Origin: Gammaproteobacteria bacterium TMED112 | Lineage (GTDB): Bacteria; Pseudomonadota; Gammaproteobacteria; Magnimaribacterales; TMED112 | Direction: 5' to 3' | DNA length: 35,699 nt | Assembly: GCA_002170245.2 (NCBI GenBank) | Contig: NHFN02000003.1 | Coordinates: 1 to 35,699 of the forward strand | Part shown: piece by piece, positions 23,948-33,012 of the stretch | How the letters are laid out: each line of letters opens with the position of its first letter | How positions within the stretch are numbered: position 1 is the first letter of the stretch | Made by a program: the position numbers and the translations under genes | The notes under the pieces: model-generated | The model's input: only the letters and a program-made list of their open reading frames with translations | Told to the model about the DNA's origin: nothing | The model's database searches: none

Positions 23948-25128
23948 TAGTGTCTTTTAGATAAATGATCAACAGCTCCTGATATTCCGCTAATAGTTAA
24001 TGGGTACATTTTTTCATCCATCAAGGCATTAATCATTTTTATGGTAGAGGTATAGTCCCAGTGGTCTTCATGAACAGGATTTAACCAAACTGTTTTATGA
24101 AAATATGAATAAATCTTTTTCAACCAATGCTCACCAGATTCTTTATTCCAATGCTCGATGCTCCCACCAGCGTTAGTGAGCTCATAGGGGGCCATACTGG
24201 CATCACCAATGATTAGAATCTTATGGTTTGGCGAAAATTTGTTGAGAACGCTTTGTGTAGCAACTCTATTTTCGTTCCTTCTAAAATTATCTTTCCAGAC
24301 TGATTCATATATACAATTATGAAAATAATAGTATTCAAGATTTTTAAATTCCGATTTTGCAGCTGAAAAAAGCTCCTCACACATTTTAACAAAAGGATCC
24401 ATTGATCCTCCAACATCAAAAAAAACAATCAGATTTATATCATTGAGCTTTTCTCGTACATACTCCAATTCTAAATAACCAGCATTTTTTGCAGTACTTT
24501 TAATTGTGTCATCCAAATTAAATTCAAAATTTTCTCCTTTTCTTGCCATTTTTCGTAATTTTCTTAGGGCAATTTTAATATTCCGAGTGCCCAACTGTAG
24601 TGAATCATCAAGATTTTCGTAATTCCTTTCTTCCCAGACTTTTGCAGCCATACCTTTATTTGATTTCCCCCCTACCCTGATACCATTAGGATGATTACCT
24701 GAGTTACCGAAGGGAGATGTGCCAGCAGTACCTATCCATTTATTACCGCCATGATGCTCTTTTTCTTGTTCCTCCAACCTTTTTTTGAATTCTTCCATTA
24801 ACTTTTCCAAACCTCCTAAATCTTTTATTTTTTTTAAGTCCTCTGCACTTAGGTTCTTTTCAAACTCTTGTCTTATCCATTCCTCAGGTACAATCATTTT
24901 TAAAATATCGTCCATATTTTCGATTCCTCTAAAATAAACATCAAATGCTCTATCAAATTTATCAAAGTATTTTTCATCCTTTACTAAAATTGTTCTGGAC
25001 AGGAAATAGAAATCAGTCCAATCAGCAAAAACAAGTTTTTTTTCAAGCGCTTTAAGCAAATCTAAAAATTCTTTTAAGCTTACTGGCACGCCATAAGCTC
25101 TGACGGTATTAAATAAGTTTATAAGCAT
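23947..25128 (-). CDS. VWA-domain protein, CoxE-like
   Basis: The 393-residue cytoplasmic protein has an N-terminal helical part (LFNTVRAYGVPVSLKEFLDLLKALE), a glutamate/lysine-rich middle that may be coiled coil (GLEKLMEEFKKRLEEQEKEHH), and a C-terminal von Willebrand A domain. Its metal site reads IVFFDVGGSMDPFVK, a variant of the DxSxS motif with Gly at the first Ser position. Such proteins are encoded with MoxR ATPases and act together as chaperones that insert metals or mature complexes; CoxE itself serves CO dehydrogenase. No such client is visible here. It overlaps the upstream moxR-like gene by one base. Confidence 0.88.
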   Translation of the reverse strand: MLINLFNTVRAYGVPVSLKEFLDLLKALEKKLVFADWTDFYFLSRTILVKDEKYFDKFDRAFDVYFRGIENMDDILKMIVPEEWIRQEFEKNLSAEDLKKIKDLGGLEKLMEEFKKRLEEQEKEHHGGNKWIGTAGTSPFGNSGNHPNGIRVGGKSNKGMAAKVWEERNYENLDDSLQLGTRNIKIALRKLRKMARKGENFEFNLDDTIKSTAKNAGYLELEYVREKLNDINLIVFFDVGGSMDPFVKMCEELFSAAKSEFKNLEYYYFHNCIYESVWKDNFRRNENRVATQSVLNKFSPNHKILIIGDASMAPYELTNAGGSIEHWNKESGEHWLKKIYSYFHKTVWLNPVHEDHWDYTSTIKMINALMDEKMYPLTISGISGAVDHLSKRH

Positions 25129-25970
25129 TAGTTTGATTCTCTTCTGGTCATAAAAGCTAGACGCTGCAAAAGTTCAACATCTTGCTCATTCTTTAAAAGA
25201 GCTCCATATAATGGAGGAACTAAGTTACTGTTTTTAGAAGCAATAACCTCTTGGGCTATGTCATCAGAAACAATTAATTTAAACCAATCAATTAGTTCTG
25301 AGGTTGTTGGCTTCTTTTTTAAACCGGGCACCTTTCTAATGTCAAAAAAGATATCCATAGCATCCTTTAATAGTTTCTTTTTAATTTTAGGAATATGTAC
25401 TGATATAATTTTTTCTAAGACATCTCTGTCTGGAAATGCTATGTGGTGGAAGAAACACCTTCTTAGAAAAGCATCTGGTAAGTCTTTTTCATTATTTGAA
25501 GTGATGATTACTAGAGGTCTGTTCTTCGCCTTTATTGTTTGATCTAGTTCATAACAATAGAATTCCATTCTATCAAGCTCTTGCAGCAGATCATTCGGAA
25601 ACTCAATGTCGGCTTTATCTATTTCATCAACAAGCAGCACAACTTGTTCATCTGCAGTAAAGGCATCCCATAATTTTCCTTTGTTTATATAGTTTGCTAT
25701 GTCCTCAACTTTATCGTTACCCAATTGAGAATCTCTTAAACGAGAAACTGCATCATACTCATAAAGTCCTTGTGAAGCTTTAGTTGTTGACTTTATGTGC
25801 CATTCTATTAATCGCATATTAAGTGACTCTGCAACTTCTAAGGCAAGCATTGTTTTACCCGTGCCAGGCTCCCCTTTTACCAGTAAAGGTTTTTCTAAAC
25901 TTAAAGATGCATCCACTGCAAGTTTAAGATCTTCTGTTGCTATATAGCTTTTTGTACCTTGGAATCTCAT
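25128..25970 (-). CDS. MoxR-family AAA+ ATPase
   Basis: The 280-residue AAA+ protein has Walker A GEPGTGKTML, Walker B VVLLVDEIDKAD, sensor 1 VIITSNNEKDLPDAFLRRC with the Arg finger, and a C-terminal lid (VPGLKKKPTTSELIDWFKLI). This is the CoxD/MoxR pattern: a remodelling ATPase that works with a VWA partner, encoded next. It is the first gene of a five-gene chain with the VWA protein, the ABC transporter and queF. It diverges from tatD across 29 nt. Confidence 0.92.
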   Translation of the reverse strand: MRFQGTKSYIATEDLKLAVDASLSLEKPLLVKGEPGTGKTMLALEVAESLNMRLIEWHIKSTTKASQGLYEYDAVSRLRDSQLGNDKVEDIANYINKGKLWDAFTADEQVVLLVDEIDKADIEFPNDLLQELDRMEFYCYELDQTIKAKNRPLVIITSNNEKDLPDAFLRRCFFHHIAFPDRDVLEKIISVHIPKIKKKLLKDAMDIFFDIRKVPGLKKKPTTSELIDWFKLIVSDDIAQEVIASKNSNLVPPLYGALLKNEQDVELLQRLAFMTRRESN

Positions 25971-25999
25971 TTAGACTAGATTAAAGTTTATCAAATTAT

Positions 26000-26791
26000 A
26001 TGCAAATGTTACTAGCAGATTCTTGTTTCAATATTACGCACGAAAGTTTTTCTGATGATTTAAATGAAATTATGCAAAGAGCAGAAGATCATAAAGTTGA
26101 ACACTTTTTTGCCCCTGCATCCAGAGAATCAGAAATTCTAAAATTATTAAATTTTTGTGAAAATTATAATGAGAAAATATATTGCTCAATTGGAATACAT
26201 CCTCATCATGCTTCGGAACTTAAGCCAGACACAATCACAAATCTTAAACCCCATTTAGACAGTAAATATGTCAGAGCTATTGGGGAGGTAGGCTTAGATT
26301 ATTTTAGAAACTTTCAAAGTCCTGAGATTCAAATTAAATGTTTTGAGGCTTTTGTAGCGTTAGCAATCGAAGAAAATTATCCATTATTTCTCCATCATCG
26401 CGAGGCATTTAATGATTTCTACGGCATATTGAAAAATACAATAAATAAAGTCCCTCAAAGCATTGTTCACTGTTTTACAGGCAATAAGAGTGAACTCCAA
26501 AAATTTCTTGATCTTGGCTTGTACATTGGCATTACTGGTTGGATTTGTGATCTTAAAAGGGGTCAAGAGCTGAGAGAGATTATTAAGTATGTCCCGCTAG
26601 ATAGGATGCTAATTGAGACTGATGCTCCATACTTAATACCTAAAGATCTAAAGTGCAAAGTGAAAAGTAATAGAAATGAGCCAATGTATCTTGAACATAT
26701 ATTATCTGTTATAACTAACCTGCTTGATGAAGATGAAAAAGTGGTTGCTCAACACACTACAAAAAATTTCAAAGATTTATTTAGACTCTAA
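26000..26791 (+). CDS. tatD: TatD-family metal-dependent DNase
   Basis: This 263-residue TIM-barrel metal hydrolase belongs with E. coli TatD proper rather than YcfH or YjjV. The N-terminal metal site has the TatD form (ADSCFNIT, compare FDIGVNLT). GIHPHHA, AIGEVGLDYFRNF, LFLHHREAF, IVHCFTG, GITGWICDLKRG and LIETDAPYLIPKDL follow in order, giving all expected ligands (Glu, two His, Asp). TatD acts as a 3'-5' exonuclease in DNA repair and RNA quality control. Met3 is an alternative start. It overlaps the RND gene by 15 nt tail to tail. Confidence 0.95.
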   Translation: MQMLLADSCFNITHESFSDDLNEIMQRAEDHKVEHFFAPASRESEILKLLNFCENYNEKIYCSIGIHPHHASELKPDTITNLKPHLDSKYVRAIGEVGLDYFRNFQSPEIQIKCFEAFVALAIEENYPLFLHHREAFNDFYGILKNTINKVPQSIVHCFTGNKSELQKFLDLGLYIGITGWICDLKRGQELREIIKYVPLDRMLIETDAPYLIPKDLKCKVKSNRNEPMYLEHILSVITNLLDEDEKVVAQHTTKNFKDLFRL

Positions 26792-29035
26792 AAAAATTGG
26801 AATTAATCTAAGTGCTAAGGCAGCACTAATAAATATTGCCAGCGCTGACAAGAGACCAAATAACACTGTCGGATTGAAATTGGAAAAAATAAATACCAAG
26901 AATCCAATGATTACTGTCGAAGCAGTAATTAATACTGCCTGACCTGAGGTATAAATTGTATTTTGCTCTGCATCGCGCTTTGAAATCTTTTGTTCTTCAC
27001 GAAACCTCCAAGCTATGTGAATAGCGTAATCGACAGACATACCTACTGAAATAGAAGCAATTGTAATTGTCATTATATCCAATGGGATGGAAAAAAGACC
27101 CATAAAAGAAAACACAAACCCAACAGCGACGAGAGGAATAAATAACACAACTAAAGATGCAAGTAGCGATTTGAATAGAAACAACAACATTAAGAAGATC
27201 GCTCCAAATACAAAAGCTAAAGAGGTTATTTGAGAACTAAAGAGACTCTGAAGTAAATTATTGTACAAAACTCCTAAGCCACTAAGCTGATATTTAACAT
27301 TGGTATTTTCTAATTTAGTTTGTAAATAGCTATCGATTTTATTTAAAAGTTCATTTCTATTTATATTTTCATAACTGTCAATAATCCTAAAGGTAAGTCT
27401 TGCGCTCCTGTCATCAGCGGAAATATAGCTGTTTAGTAAATCTCTAGCTTTATCATTTGTAAGTAAAGAATTTCTTACAAAAGCTAATTCTAGGTCGCCC
27501 ATTTCATTAAAGTCGTTCAGTTTTTCTGCTAACAGAACCCCATTTACAATGCTGAGATCTTTGCCCAATTCTGGAATCTGATTTAAATCAAATTGGATAC
27601 TTTTTAACAATCTCATATTTTTTTGGCGCCACCAATATTGGCTGGTTTCAGAATCCTCACTAAAAAATAGATCGTCTTCGTCAATAAATACCTCTTCCTC
27701 TGGAAGTGTAAAAACTAAATCTATGGGGGTTGTACCCCCCATTTCTTCATCAATAAATTTCATGCCCTGATGAATTTCGGTTGATTTATCAAAGTAATCA
27801 ATAAATTTATTCTCTACTTTTAATCCTAATGAAAGATAAACAAAAACTGGTAACAAGATAAAGATGATAGGAACTCCAATTACTCTGAATTGTTTTTTTG
27901 TATTCAAATATAAATGCTTGTAATACATAGCCGATAGTGAAAATTGCGACGATTTGGCTACACCTTTAAAACCAATAAGAACCGGGATAAATACAAAAGA
28001 AACAATTAAATTAATAACGACACCGACAGCCATCATTTTTCCAAAATCAATTACTGGCTGGATATTGCTCAACAAAAGTGACAAGAAACCGACCAGTGTT
28101 GTTAAGGCAGTATAAAGACATGGAATAAAAATTTTTGCTAGAGATTCTTCGTAAGGTAGGTTCTTAGTTTTTCCCTCTTTGAGCTTAACAATCATGTGTA
28201 CAGAGACAGCAACAGATGAGATGAACAATAAGGCAAGGAAATTGGATGAAACAATGCTAATTGGCCAATCAAAATAACCTAATAGACTGATAGTCAGATA
28301 AATCACTAATGAAGCATTGGACATAATTACAAACGCTGACCAGAAGTCTCTAAAAAATACAATGAGCAGCGTGAAAAAAAGCAGGAAAGTTAGACAACCA
28401 AATATCAGAACGTCATTTTTAATGAACGAAATAGTGTCTGATACTATCATCGCAGGCCCCGCTAAATAACTTACGAAATTGATGTCTTTTTCTAAAATAT
28501 TCCTTATTTGTTGAATGGTAATATCATACTCATCTGCATCACTTAGGTTAATTTGCATTGCAACTGCAGTGCCGAGGTTGTTAATAATCAATTCGTTAAA
28601 TAAAGGACTTTCAATCAATTCTTGTTTTGCGCTACTTAGGTTTAAGTCGTCTATCAGCAGATATTTATCATTTGTTGCTGACTTTACTAAAGAAACTTTT
28701 GGCTGTTCAAATAATGGTGCATCAAGTACAGATATGACGTTGGAAACATTAACAACTTTTTCAAGTTCAACTTCGAGTTTACTTAAATTTACTAGACTTT
28801 CATTTGAAAAAATTTCATCGTTACTGAAAGCTACAACTAGAAATTCTGATGATGAAAATTTTTCATTGATTTGTTCATAAAGTTCATAACTTAAATCATT
28901 TTCGAGCACCAATGTTTCAGATGAAGCATCAAAACGAAATTTATCGACCCAGGAAAAAAGACTTACACTTAGTGCAAGAGTAAAAATAAGAGTGATATTT
29001 TTATTTTTGAGAATGGATTGAAAAAAAACTTTCAT
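26777..29035 (-). CDS. RND-superfamily (MMPL-type) lipid or hydrophobe exporter
   Basis: The 752-residue inner-membrane protein has two repeats of one TM helix, a large periplasmic domain and five TM helices. The first block (FLTLLIVFFRDFWSAFVIM ... VVINLIVSFVFIPVLIGF) and the second (LAFVFGAIFLMLLFLFKSLLASLVVLFIPLVAVGF) end in the MMPL hallmark TITIASISVGMSVDYAIHIAWRFREE. This HpnN/MMPL-like group moves lipids such as hopanoids or mycolates; the substrate here is unknown. It is the last gene of a chain with PlcP-like, glycosyltransferase, rhomboid and BolA genes and overlaps BolA by 4 nt. Confidence 0.9.
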   Translation of the reverse strand: MKVFFQSILKNKNITLIFTLALSVSLFSWVDKFRFDASSETLVLENDLSYELYEQINEKFSSSEFLVVAFSNDEIFSNESLVNLSKLEVELEKVVNVSNVISVLDAPLFEQPKVSLVKSATNDKYLLIDDLNLSSAKQELIESPLFNELIINNLGTAVAMQINLSDADEYDITIQQIRNILEKDINFVSYLAGPAMIVSDTISFIKNDVLIFGCLTFLLFFTLLIVFFRDFWSAFVIMSNASLVIYLTISLLGYFDWPISIVSSNFLALLFISSVAVSVHMIVKLKEGKTKNLPYEESLAKIFIPCLYTALTTLVGFLSLLLSNIQPVIDFGKMMAVGVVINLIVSFVFIPVLIGFKGVAKSSQFSLSAMYYKHLYLNTKKQFRVIGVPIIFILLPVFVYLSLGLKVENKFIDYFDKSTEIHQGMKFIDEEMGGTTPIDLVFTLPEEEVFIDEDDLFFSEDSETSQYWWRQKNMRLLKSIQFDLNQIPELGKDLSIVNGVLLAEKLNDFNEMGDLELAFVRNSLLTNDKARDLLNSYISADDRSARLTFRIIDSYENINRNELLNKIDSYLQTKLENTNVKYQLSGLGVLYNNLLQSLFSSQITSLAFVFGAIFLMLLFLFKSLLASLVVLFIPLVAVGFVFSFMGLFSIPLDIMTITIASISVGMSVDYAIHIAWRFREEQKISKRDAEQNTIYTSGQAVLITASTVIIGFLVFIFSNFNPTVLFGLLSALAIFISAALALRLIPIFLESK

Positions 29036-29328
29036 TTGTTTTTAGTGCAATCTGGTGAAGGAATAAAACCTGGTGACTTTTTCCACTCATCAAATGTTTT
29101 TGAAACGATTGAAATAGCATGAATTTCACTTACAAGATTTTCTAAAGCTTTATATACAAGCTGGTGTCTTTTAATCAAATTAAGAGCTTCAAAATCCTTT
29201 GAGACAATAACGATCTTAACGTGTGACACACTCCCACTATACCCGCCATGATTTGGGCTTTCGTCGATAACTTCTAAATGACTACATCTAATATTTTTGG
29301 AAAGATTATTCTTGATATTCTCAATCAT
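29032..29328 (-). CDS. BolA-family protein
   Basis: The 98-residue protein has the BolA fold signature: LEVIDESPNHGGYSGSVSHVKIVIVSKDFEALNLIKRHQLVYKAL followed by EIHAISIVSKTFDEW. The RH-LV helix-turn-helix and the HA(L/I)SI strand are typical, with conserved His in NHGG and IHA. BolA proteins bind monothiol glutaredoxins through a shared [2Fe-2S] cluster; grxD lies 17 kb away. It overlaps the rhomboid gene by 8 nt and the RND gene by 4 nt. Confidence 0.93.
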   Translation of the reverse strand: MIENIKNNLSKNIRCSHLEVIDESPNHGGYSGSVSHVKIVIVSKDFEALNLIKRHQLVYKALENLVSEIHAISIVSKTFDEWKKSPGFIPSPDCTKNK

Positions 29329-30061
29329 CTCGACTTAGACCTTGTGATTTATTCTTTCGAGAAATTGGTAAATCATTTTCATCTACAATTTCATAATTTG
29401 TAATTACCCTTGCTCTGCGTACATGTTCTTGAAAAAAATACTTTATTCCCAAATAACCAAATATGAAGCCACCTATGTGAGCGAAGTAAGCTACGCCTGT
29501 ATAAGATCCGCCTGCTGCTGAGATGAATTGCCCAATAATCCACATCAGTAGAACTATGTTGGCTGGAACTTTTATAAATTGAATAAATATAAAGAACCAC
29601 AAGAAAACATTTATTTTAGCCTTAGGGTAGAGAACATAATAAGCACCCATAATTCCTGCTATGCAACCACTCGCTCCAATCATAGGAACATCCACACCTC
29701 CAGAAAAAAATGCTTGAAGAAAAGCAGCAGAAACCCCACCAAGGATATAGAAAATTAAAAAGTTTACACGACCTAGATAAGATTCAATATTATCTCCGTA
29801 AATGTATAAAAAAAGCATGTTTGATAGCAAATGCATCCAACCGGCGTGTAAAAATGCTGATGTTAAAATGGTATGGAAGTTTTGCATCTCAAAGAAAACG
29901 CTTGGTTTTACTCCAAACTCATTTACGAGCATCTGGTTGGCTGAGCCAGTCAGTGAAAGCTGATAAAAGAACACAAGAAAATTAATAGCAATTAATGACC
30001 AAGTTAAATAAGGTCTATTCGGAGTTGGGTTCTCGTCAGAGATTGGTAAAAAAACAAACAT
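29321..30061 (-). CDS. Rhomboid intramembrane serine protease
   Basis: This 246-residue protein has six TM helices. The catalytic Ser131 lies in GASGCIAGIMGAYYVLYP, with His195 in YFAHIGGFIFGYLG. The loop-1 and helix-2 motif SAFLHAGWMHLLSNMLFLYIYGDNIE is diagnostic of active rhomboids. It cleaves membrane-protein substrates within or near the lipid bilayer; the target is unknown. The start overlaps the stop of the glycosyltransferase gene by one base. The Cys after GASG, usually Ala or Val, is a small peculiarity. Confidence 0.95.
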   Translation of the reverse strand: MFVFLPISDENPTPNRPYLTWSLIAINFLVFFYQLSLTGSANQMLVNEFGVKPSVFFEMQNFHTILTSAFLHAGWMHLLSNMLFLYIYGDNIESYLGRVNFLIFYILGGVSAAFLQAFFSGGVDVPMIGASGCIAGIMGAYYVLYPKAKINVFLWFFIFIQFIKVPANIVLLMWIIGQFISAAGGSYTGVAYFAHIGGFIFGYLGIKYFFQEHVRRARVITNYEIVDENDLPISRKNKSQGLSRDD

Positions 30062-31053
30062 TATTTCATTGGCACCAGAGAATTTATAAATTGCTCAGCT
30101 ACTTTATCCCAAGTATAAGTTTTAGATGAATTAAAAGTAGACAATCTGTCCACCAATAAAGCTCGGTTCACTGCATTCTCTAAATTTTTATCGTCTAGTG
30201 AACCATTCACCCCCTCAATTACAATATCTTTTGGTCCTGTGACATTAAATCCTGCAACAGGTGTTCCGCATGCCAAGGCTTCAATCAAAACTATTCCAAA
30301 AGTATCAGTTAAAGAAGGGAAAACAAAACAAGCAGCATTTCGGTAATAATCTGCAAGCTCTTTCCCTTTTTTAAATCCTACAAATTCTACATTTGGATAT
30401 TTTTTTGCATAGGATTTTAAGCTTGGGCCACCACCAACAACCACCTTTGGCAACACCGATGGCATTTTTAAGAATTCTTCAATGTTTTTTTCCACAGCGA
30501 CTCTTCCTACGTAAAGTAAATATTGTTTTTTACCACCATCTGGACATGGGTAAAATATTTTTTCATCGAAACCTCTCGACCAAAGAACTAAGTCGGTAAA
30601 TCCATCTTTTTCGAGTTCTTCTTTATGGCTAACTGTATTTACAAGTGTTTTTGCAGCTGGATTATGAAACCATTTCAAAAGACCTTTTGTTACATCCAAA
30701 CCAATACCAAATCTTTCATAAACGTATTCAGGAAACTTGGTATGAATGCATGTGGTATAGGCTATTTTTTGTTCTAAGCAATAGTGTCTGCCTGTAATAC
30801 CAAGCGGCCCCTCAACTGATATGTGCATATAGTCTGCATCAAATTTCTCAATTTTCTTTTTAAGATCCCAAAAATTCCAGGCAACTGAAATCTCAGGATA
30901 GTTTGGCAATGGAAACGTGTGAAACATACCAGGATGAATGACCTCAACCTTAAACTTTTTCTCTTTTAATTCTTTAACAACGGTTGTCATAGTTGTTACA
31001 ACACCATTTACTTGTGGTTCCCAGGCGTCAGTAATAATTAATATTTTTTTCAT
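30061..31053 (-). CDS. GT4 glycosyltransferase, probable glycolipid synthase (Agt-like)
   Basis: The 330-residue GT-B enzyme starts with ILIITDAWEPQVNGVVTTM, the usual opening of GT4 enzymes acting on lipids such as diacylglycerol. It has the donor-site E-x7-E region DTFGIVLIEALACGTPVAGFNVTGP and YVGRVAVEKNIEEFL. Its partner is the overlapping upstream PlcP-like gene. In marine bacteria PlcP plus the glycosyltransferase Agt replaces phospholipids by glycolipids under phosphate limitation, and I infer that role here from the pairing and the N-terminal motif. A role in capsule or LPS synthesis is the alternative. Confidence 0.75.
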   Translation of the reverse strand: MKKILIITDAWEPQVNGVVTTMTTVVKELKEKKFKVEVIHPGMFHTFPLPNYPEISVAWNFWDLKKKIEKFDADYMHISVEGPLGITGRHYCLEQKIAYTTCIHTKFPEYVYERFGIGLDVTKGLLKWFHNPAAKTLVNTVSHKEELEKDGFTDLVLWSRGFDEKIFYPCPDGGKKQYLLYVGRVAVEKNIEEFLKMPSVLPKVVVGGGPSLKSYAKKYPNVEFVGFKKGKELADYYRNAACFVFPSLTDTFGIVLIEALACGTPVAGFNVTGPKDIVIEGVNGSLDDKNLENAVNRALLVDRLSTFNSSKTYTWDKVAEQFINSLVPMK

Positions 31054-31823
31054 AAGGTTGAAACGGTATTAATGTCAAAATTTTCATCAACTTTTATCAA
31101 TTTAAAAGTTCCATCCATCTCTTCAACTATAGCAGAACATGACTCTACCCAGTCACCAGTATTCATGTATATATATGTTTCATATTTAAGTATTTCTGGT
31201 CTATGGTTGTGCCCACATATAAGACCAGAAAAGTTACCTTTTTGACATTCTTCTTTAACTAATTTTTGAAACCCACTAGCCCCAGATACTATCTTTTTTG
31301 TAAGATTTTTTAAATATTTTGACATAGGTCTATTAATAATAATGAGGGCGTCATACAACATGCCCCCAAATTTTGATAACCACTTAGCATTAGAAGTTAC
31401 AGCATCATATTGATCACCGTGGAGTATTAAAAATCTGCCATATTTATCTGACACAAAGTTATGCCTTTCTTTGTGTTCAAATTTCTTAAGCAGACCAATT
31501 ATTTTTTTATACATATCATCTTTCAACATAATTTTCTCAAGAAGCGATTTATCTCTCAAAGGATCATCATGATTGCCAGATATATAAAAAACTTTCGTCC
31601 CTTCTGTGAATTTAGATTCAAAAATGTTTAAGATTTTTTGATGCCCATCGGGCCAATAAAATTTATCCTCCATGGACCAAAAGTCAATTATATCTCCAAC
31701 CAAATACAAATTTTCAAACTTTGTATTAATCAAAAGTTTTTCCAATTTTTTATTTTGACAGCCATTAAAGCCAAGATGGATATCAGAGAGAAAAATGGAC
31801 TTGTATTGATTATTATTTGTCAT
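31050..31823 (-). CDS. LpxH-like metallophosphoesterase, probable phospholipase PlcP
   Basis: The 257-residue calcineurin-like phosphoesterase has the full metal-site series: SDIHLGFNG, GDIIDFW, GNHDDPLRD, LHGDQYD and GHNHRPE. It belongs to the UDP-2,3-diacylglucosamine diphosphatase-like group (COG2908-type). True LpxH is rarely followed by a GT4 gene, while PlcP, the phospholipase C that frees diacylglycerol from phospholipids, typically is. I therefore favour PlcP. I found no convincing Pho box (CTGTCAT repeats) in the 85 nt upstream, and no Shine-Dalgarno; a TAAAAT stands 8 nt before the ATG. Confidence 0.75.
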   Translation of the reverse strand: MTNNNQYKSIFLSDIHLGFNGCQNKKLEKLLINTKFENLYLVGDIIDFWSMEDKFYWPDGHQKILNIFESKFTEGTKVFYISGNHDDPLRDKSLLEKIMLKDDMYKKIIGLLKKFEHKERHNFVSDKYGRFLILHGDQYDAVTSNAKWLSKFGGMLYDALIIINRPMSKYLKNLTKKIVSGASGFQKLVKEECQKGNFSGLICGHNHRPEILKYETYIYMNTGDWVESCSAIVEEMDGTFKLIKVDENFDINTVSTL

Positions 31824-31908
31824 TAATCATTATTTTAATCTATGTCTCTTAAACAAAAAGGAAAAATTACTATTTGAGCATTCAAACATAGCAAAAAGTT
31901 TATATAAC

Positions 31909-33012
31909 TCAATAATTTTTGTTTAAAGCGTCAACGTAAAATGCCATAGTTTTTTCGTGTAGTAGAGTAGATGTAAGGAATACATTATTAGGTACCTCAT
32001 CACTTTCAGCTAGTTCTTTAACTTTTTGTGATAGTGCATCAAAATTGTTAAATTCTACTTTTCCTTGTGGAAAGCACATTTCAAGTATTTCACCAGATCC
32101 ACCATGATCCCAGCCCGCTATTTTTTTTTCCATCATGGCAGCCTCCAGGAGCTTCATTCCAAATGCTTCAGGTTTTGATGATAGATTTAATACAACTTCA
32201 GATAAATAATATATCTCACGAATGTCATCTTTGATATCGTAAAAATAAACTCGATTCTTGAGCCTGTAATCCTCTATTAATTTCTTGAGTGATCTATAGT
32301 ATTTTGGTTTTACTGAGTTAGAAGATCCTAATATCAAACCTGCAAAGTCTTTTGGTAAGTCAGAAACAAGTTTTATGAAAGATTCTTGGCCTCTCCAAGA
32401 TAGAAGTTTTCCGGGATAGGTAACTAATTTTTTATCTTTCAAGTCTGGAAGTTTTTCATAAAATTGGTCTATGAAATCTTGAGTAGGCGAAAATTTAGGA
32501 TAAAAAAATTGCTCGTCTGATCCTTCATAAATTAGTCTTGTAGATTTTTTTAAATATCTTTCGTAATTTTTATTTACATACTTATCAACTGTCTTAGATA
32601 TTGATATAACCCTGTCAAAACTAGCCATTATGCGGCTATAAAATGGCGTACTATATAGTCCATGAAAGGTAGAAAATATTAAGGGTCTTGGACTTTTAAG
32701 AAATAATTTTGATGTATGTAGAACCCAAGCAGGTATCCTTGATCTTATGTGAACAATGTCTGGTGAAATTTCATTTATGATATCTGCAAGTTTTTTGGCC
32801 TGAAATAATGTAAAAATATTTTTTTGTGATACTTGTAAATGAATGTGAATACCACCATCTTCAATAATATTTTTGACTTGCCTACCACCATTAGAAATTA
32901 TGTATGATTGATGTCCATTATTCACGAGATACTTATTAAAGTCTAAAACCCCTCTTTCAATTCCTCCTGTGTTTAGAGTCGGAAGTATTTGAATAATTTT
33001 TAATTTACGCAT
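31909..33012 (-). CDS. GT4-family glycosyltransferase
   Basis: The 367-residue GT-B enzyme starts KIIQILPTLNTGGIERGVLDFNKYLVNNGH, the acceptor-domain opening of LPS and exopolysaccharide transferases. It continues to TYPGKLLSWRGQESFI and the donor-site region SSKPEAFGMKLLEAAMMEKKIAG with E-x7-E. Family members add sugars to LPS core or surface polysaccharide; neither donor nor acceptor can be read from the sequence. It is the last of four overlapping genes from the GH16 enzyme and overlaps the Smr-like gene by 8 nt. Confidence 0.88.
   Translation of the reverse strand: MRKLKIIQILPTLNTGGIERGVLDFNKYLVNNGHQSYIISNGGRQVKNIIEDGGIHIHLQVSQKNIFTLFQAKKLADIINEISPDIVHIRSRIPAWVLHTSKLFLKSPRPLIFSTFHGLYSTPFYSRIMASFDRVISISKTVDKYVNKNYERYLKKSTRLIYEGSDEQFFYPKFSPTQDFIDQFYEKLPDLKDKKLVTYPGKLLSWRGQESFIKLVSDLPKDFAGLILGSSNSVKPKYYRSLKKLIEDYRLKNRVYFYDIKDDIREIYYLSEVVLNLSSKPEAFGMKLLEAAMMEKKIAGWDHGGSGEILEMCFPQGKVEFNNFDALSQKVKELAESDEVPNNVFLTSTLLHEKTMAFYVDALNKNY

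Noticed and set aside
24213-24428. 71-aa minus-strand ORF inside the VWA gene
   Set aside because: It is an alternate-frame shadow of a strongly supported coding sequence.
31824-31908. Pho box before the PlcP-like gene
   Set aside because: No pair of CTGTCAT-like 7-mers at 11-bp spacing could be found on either strand.
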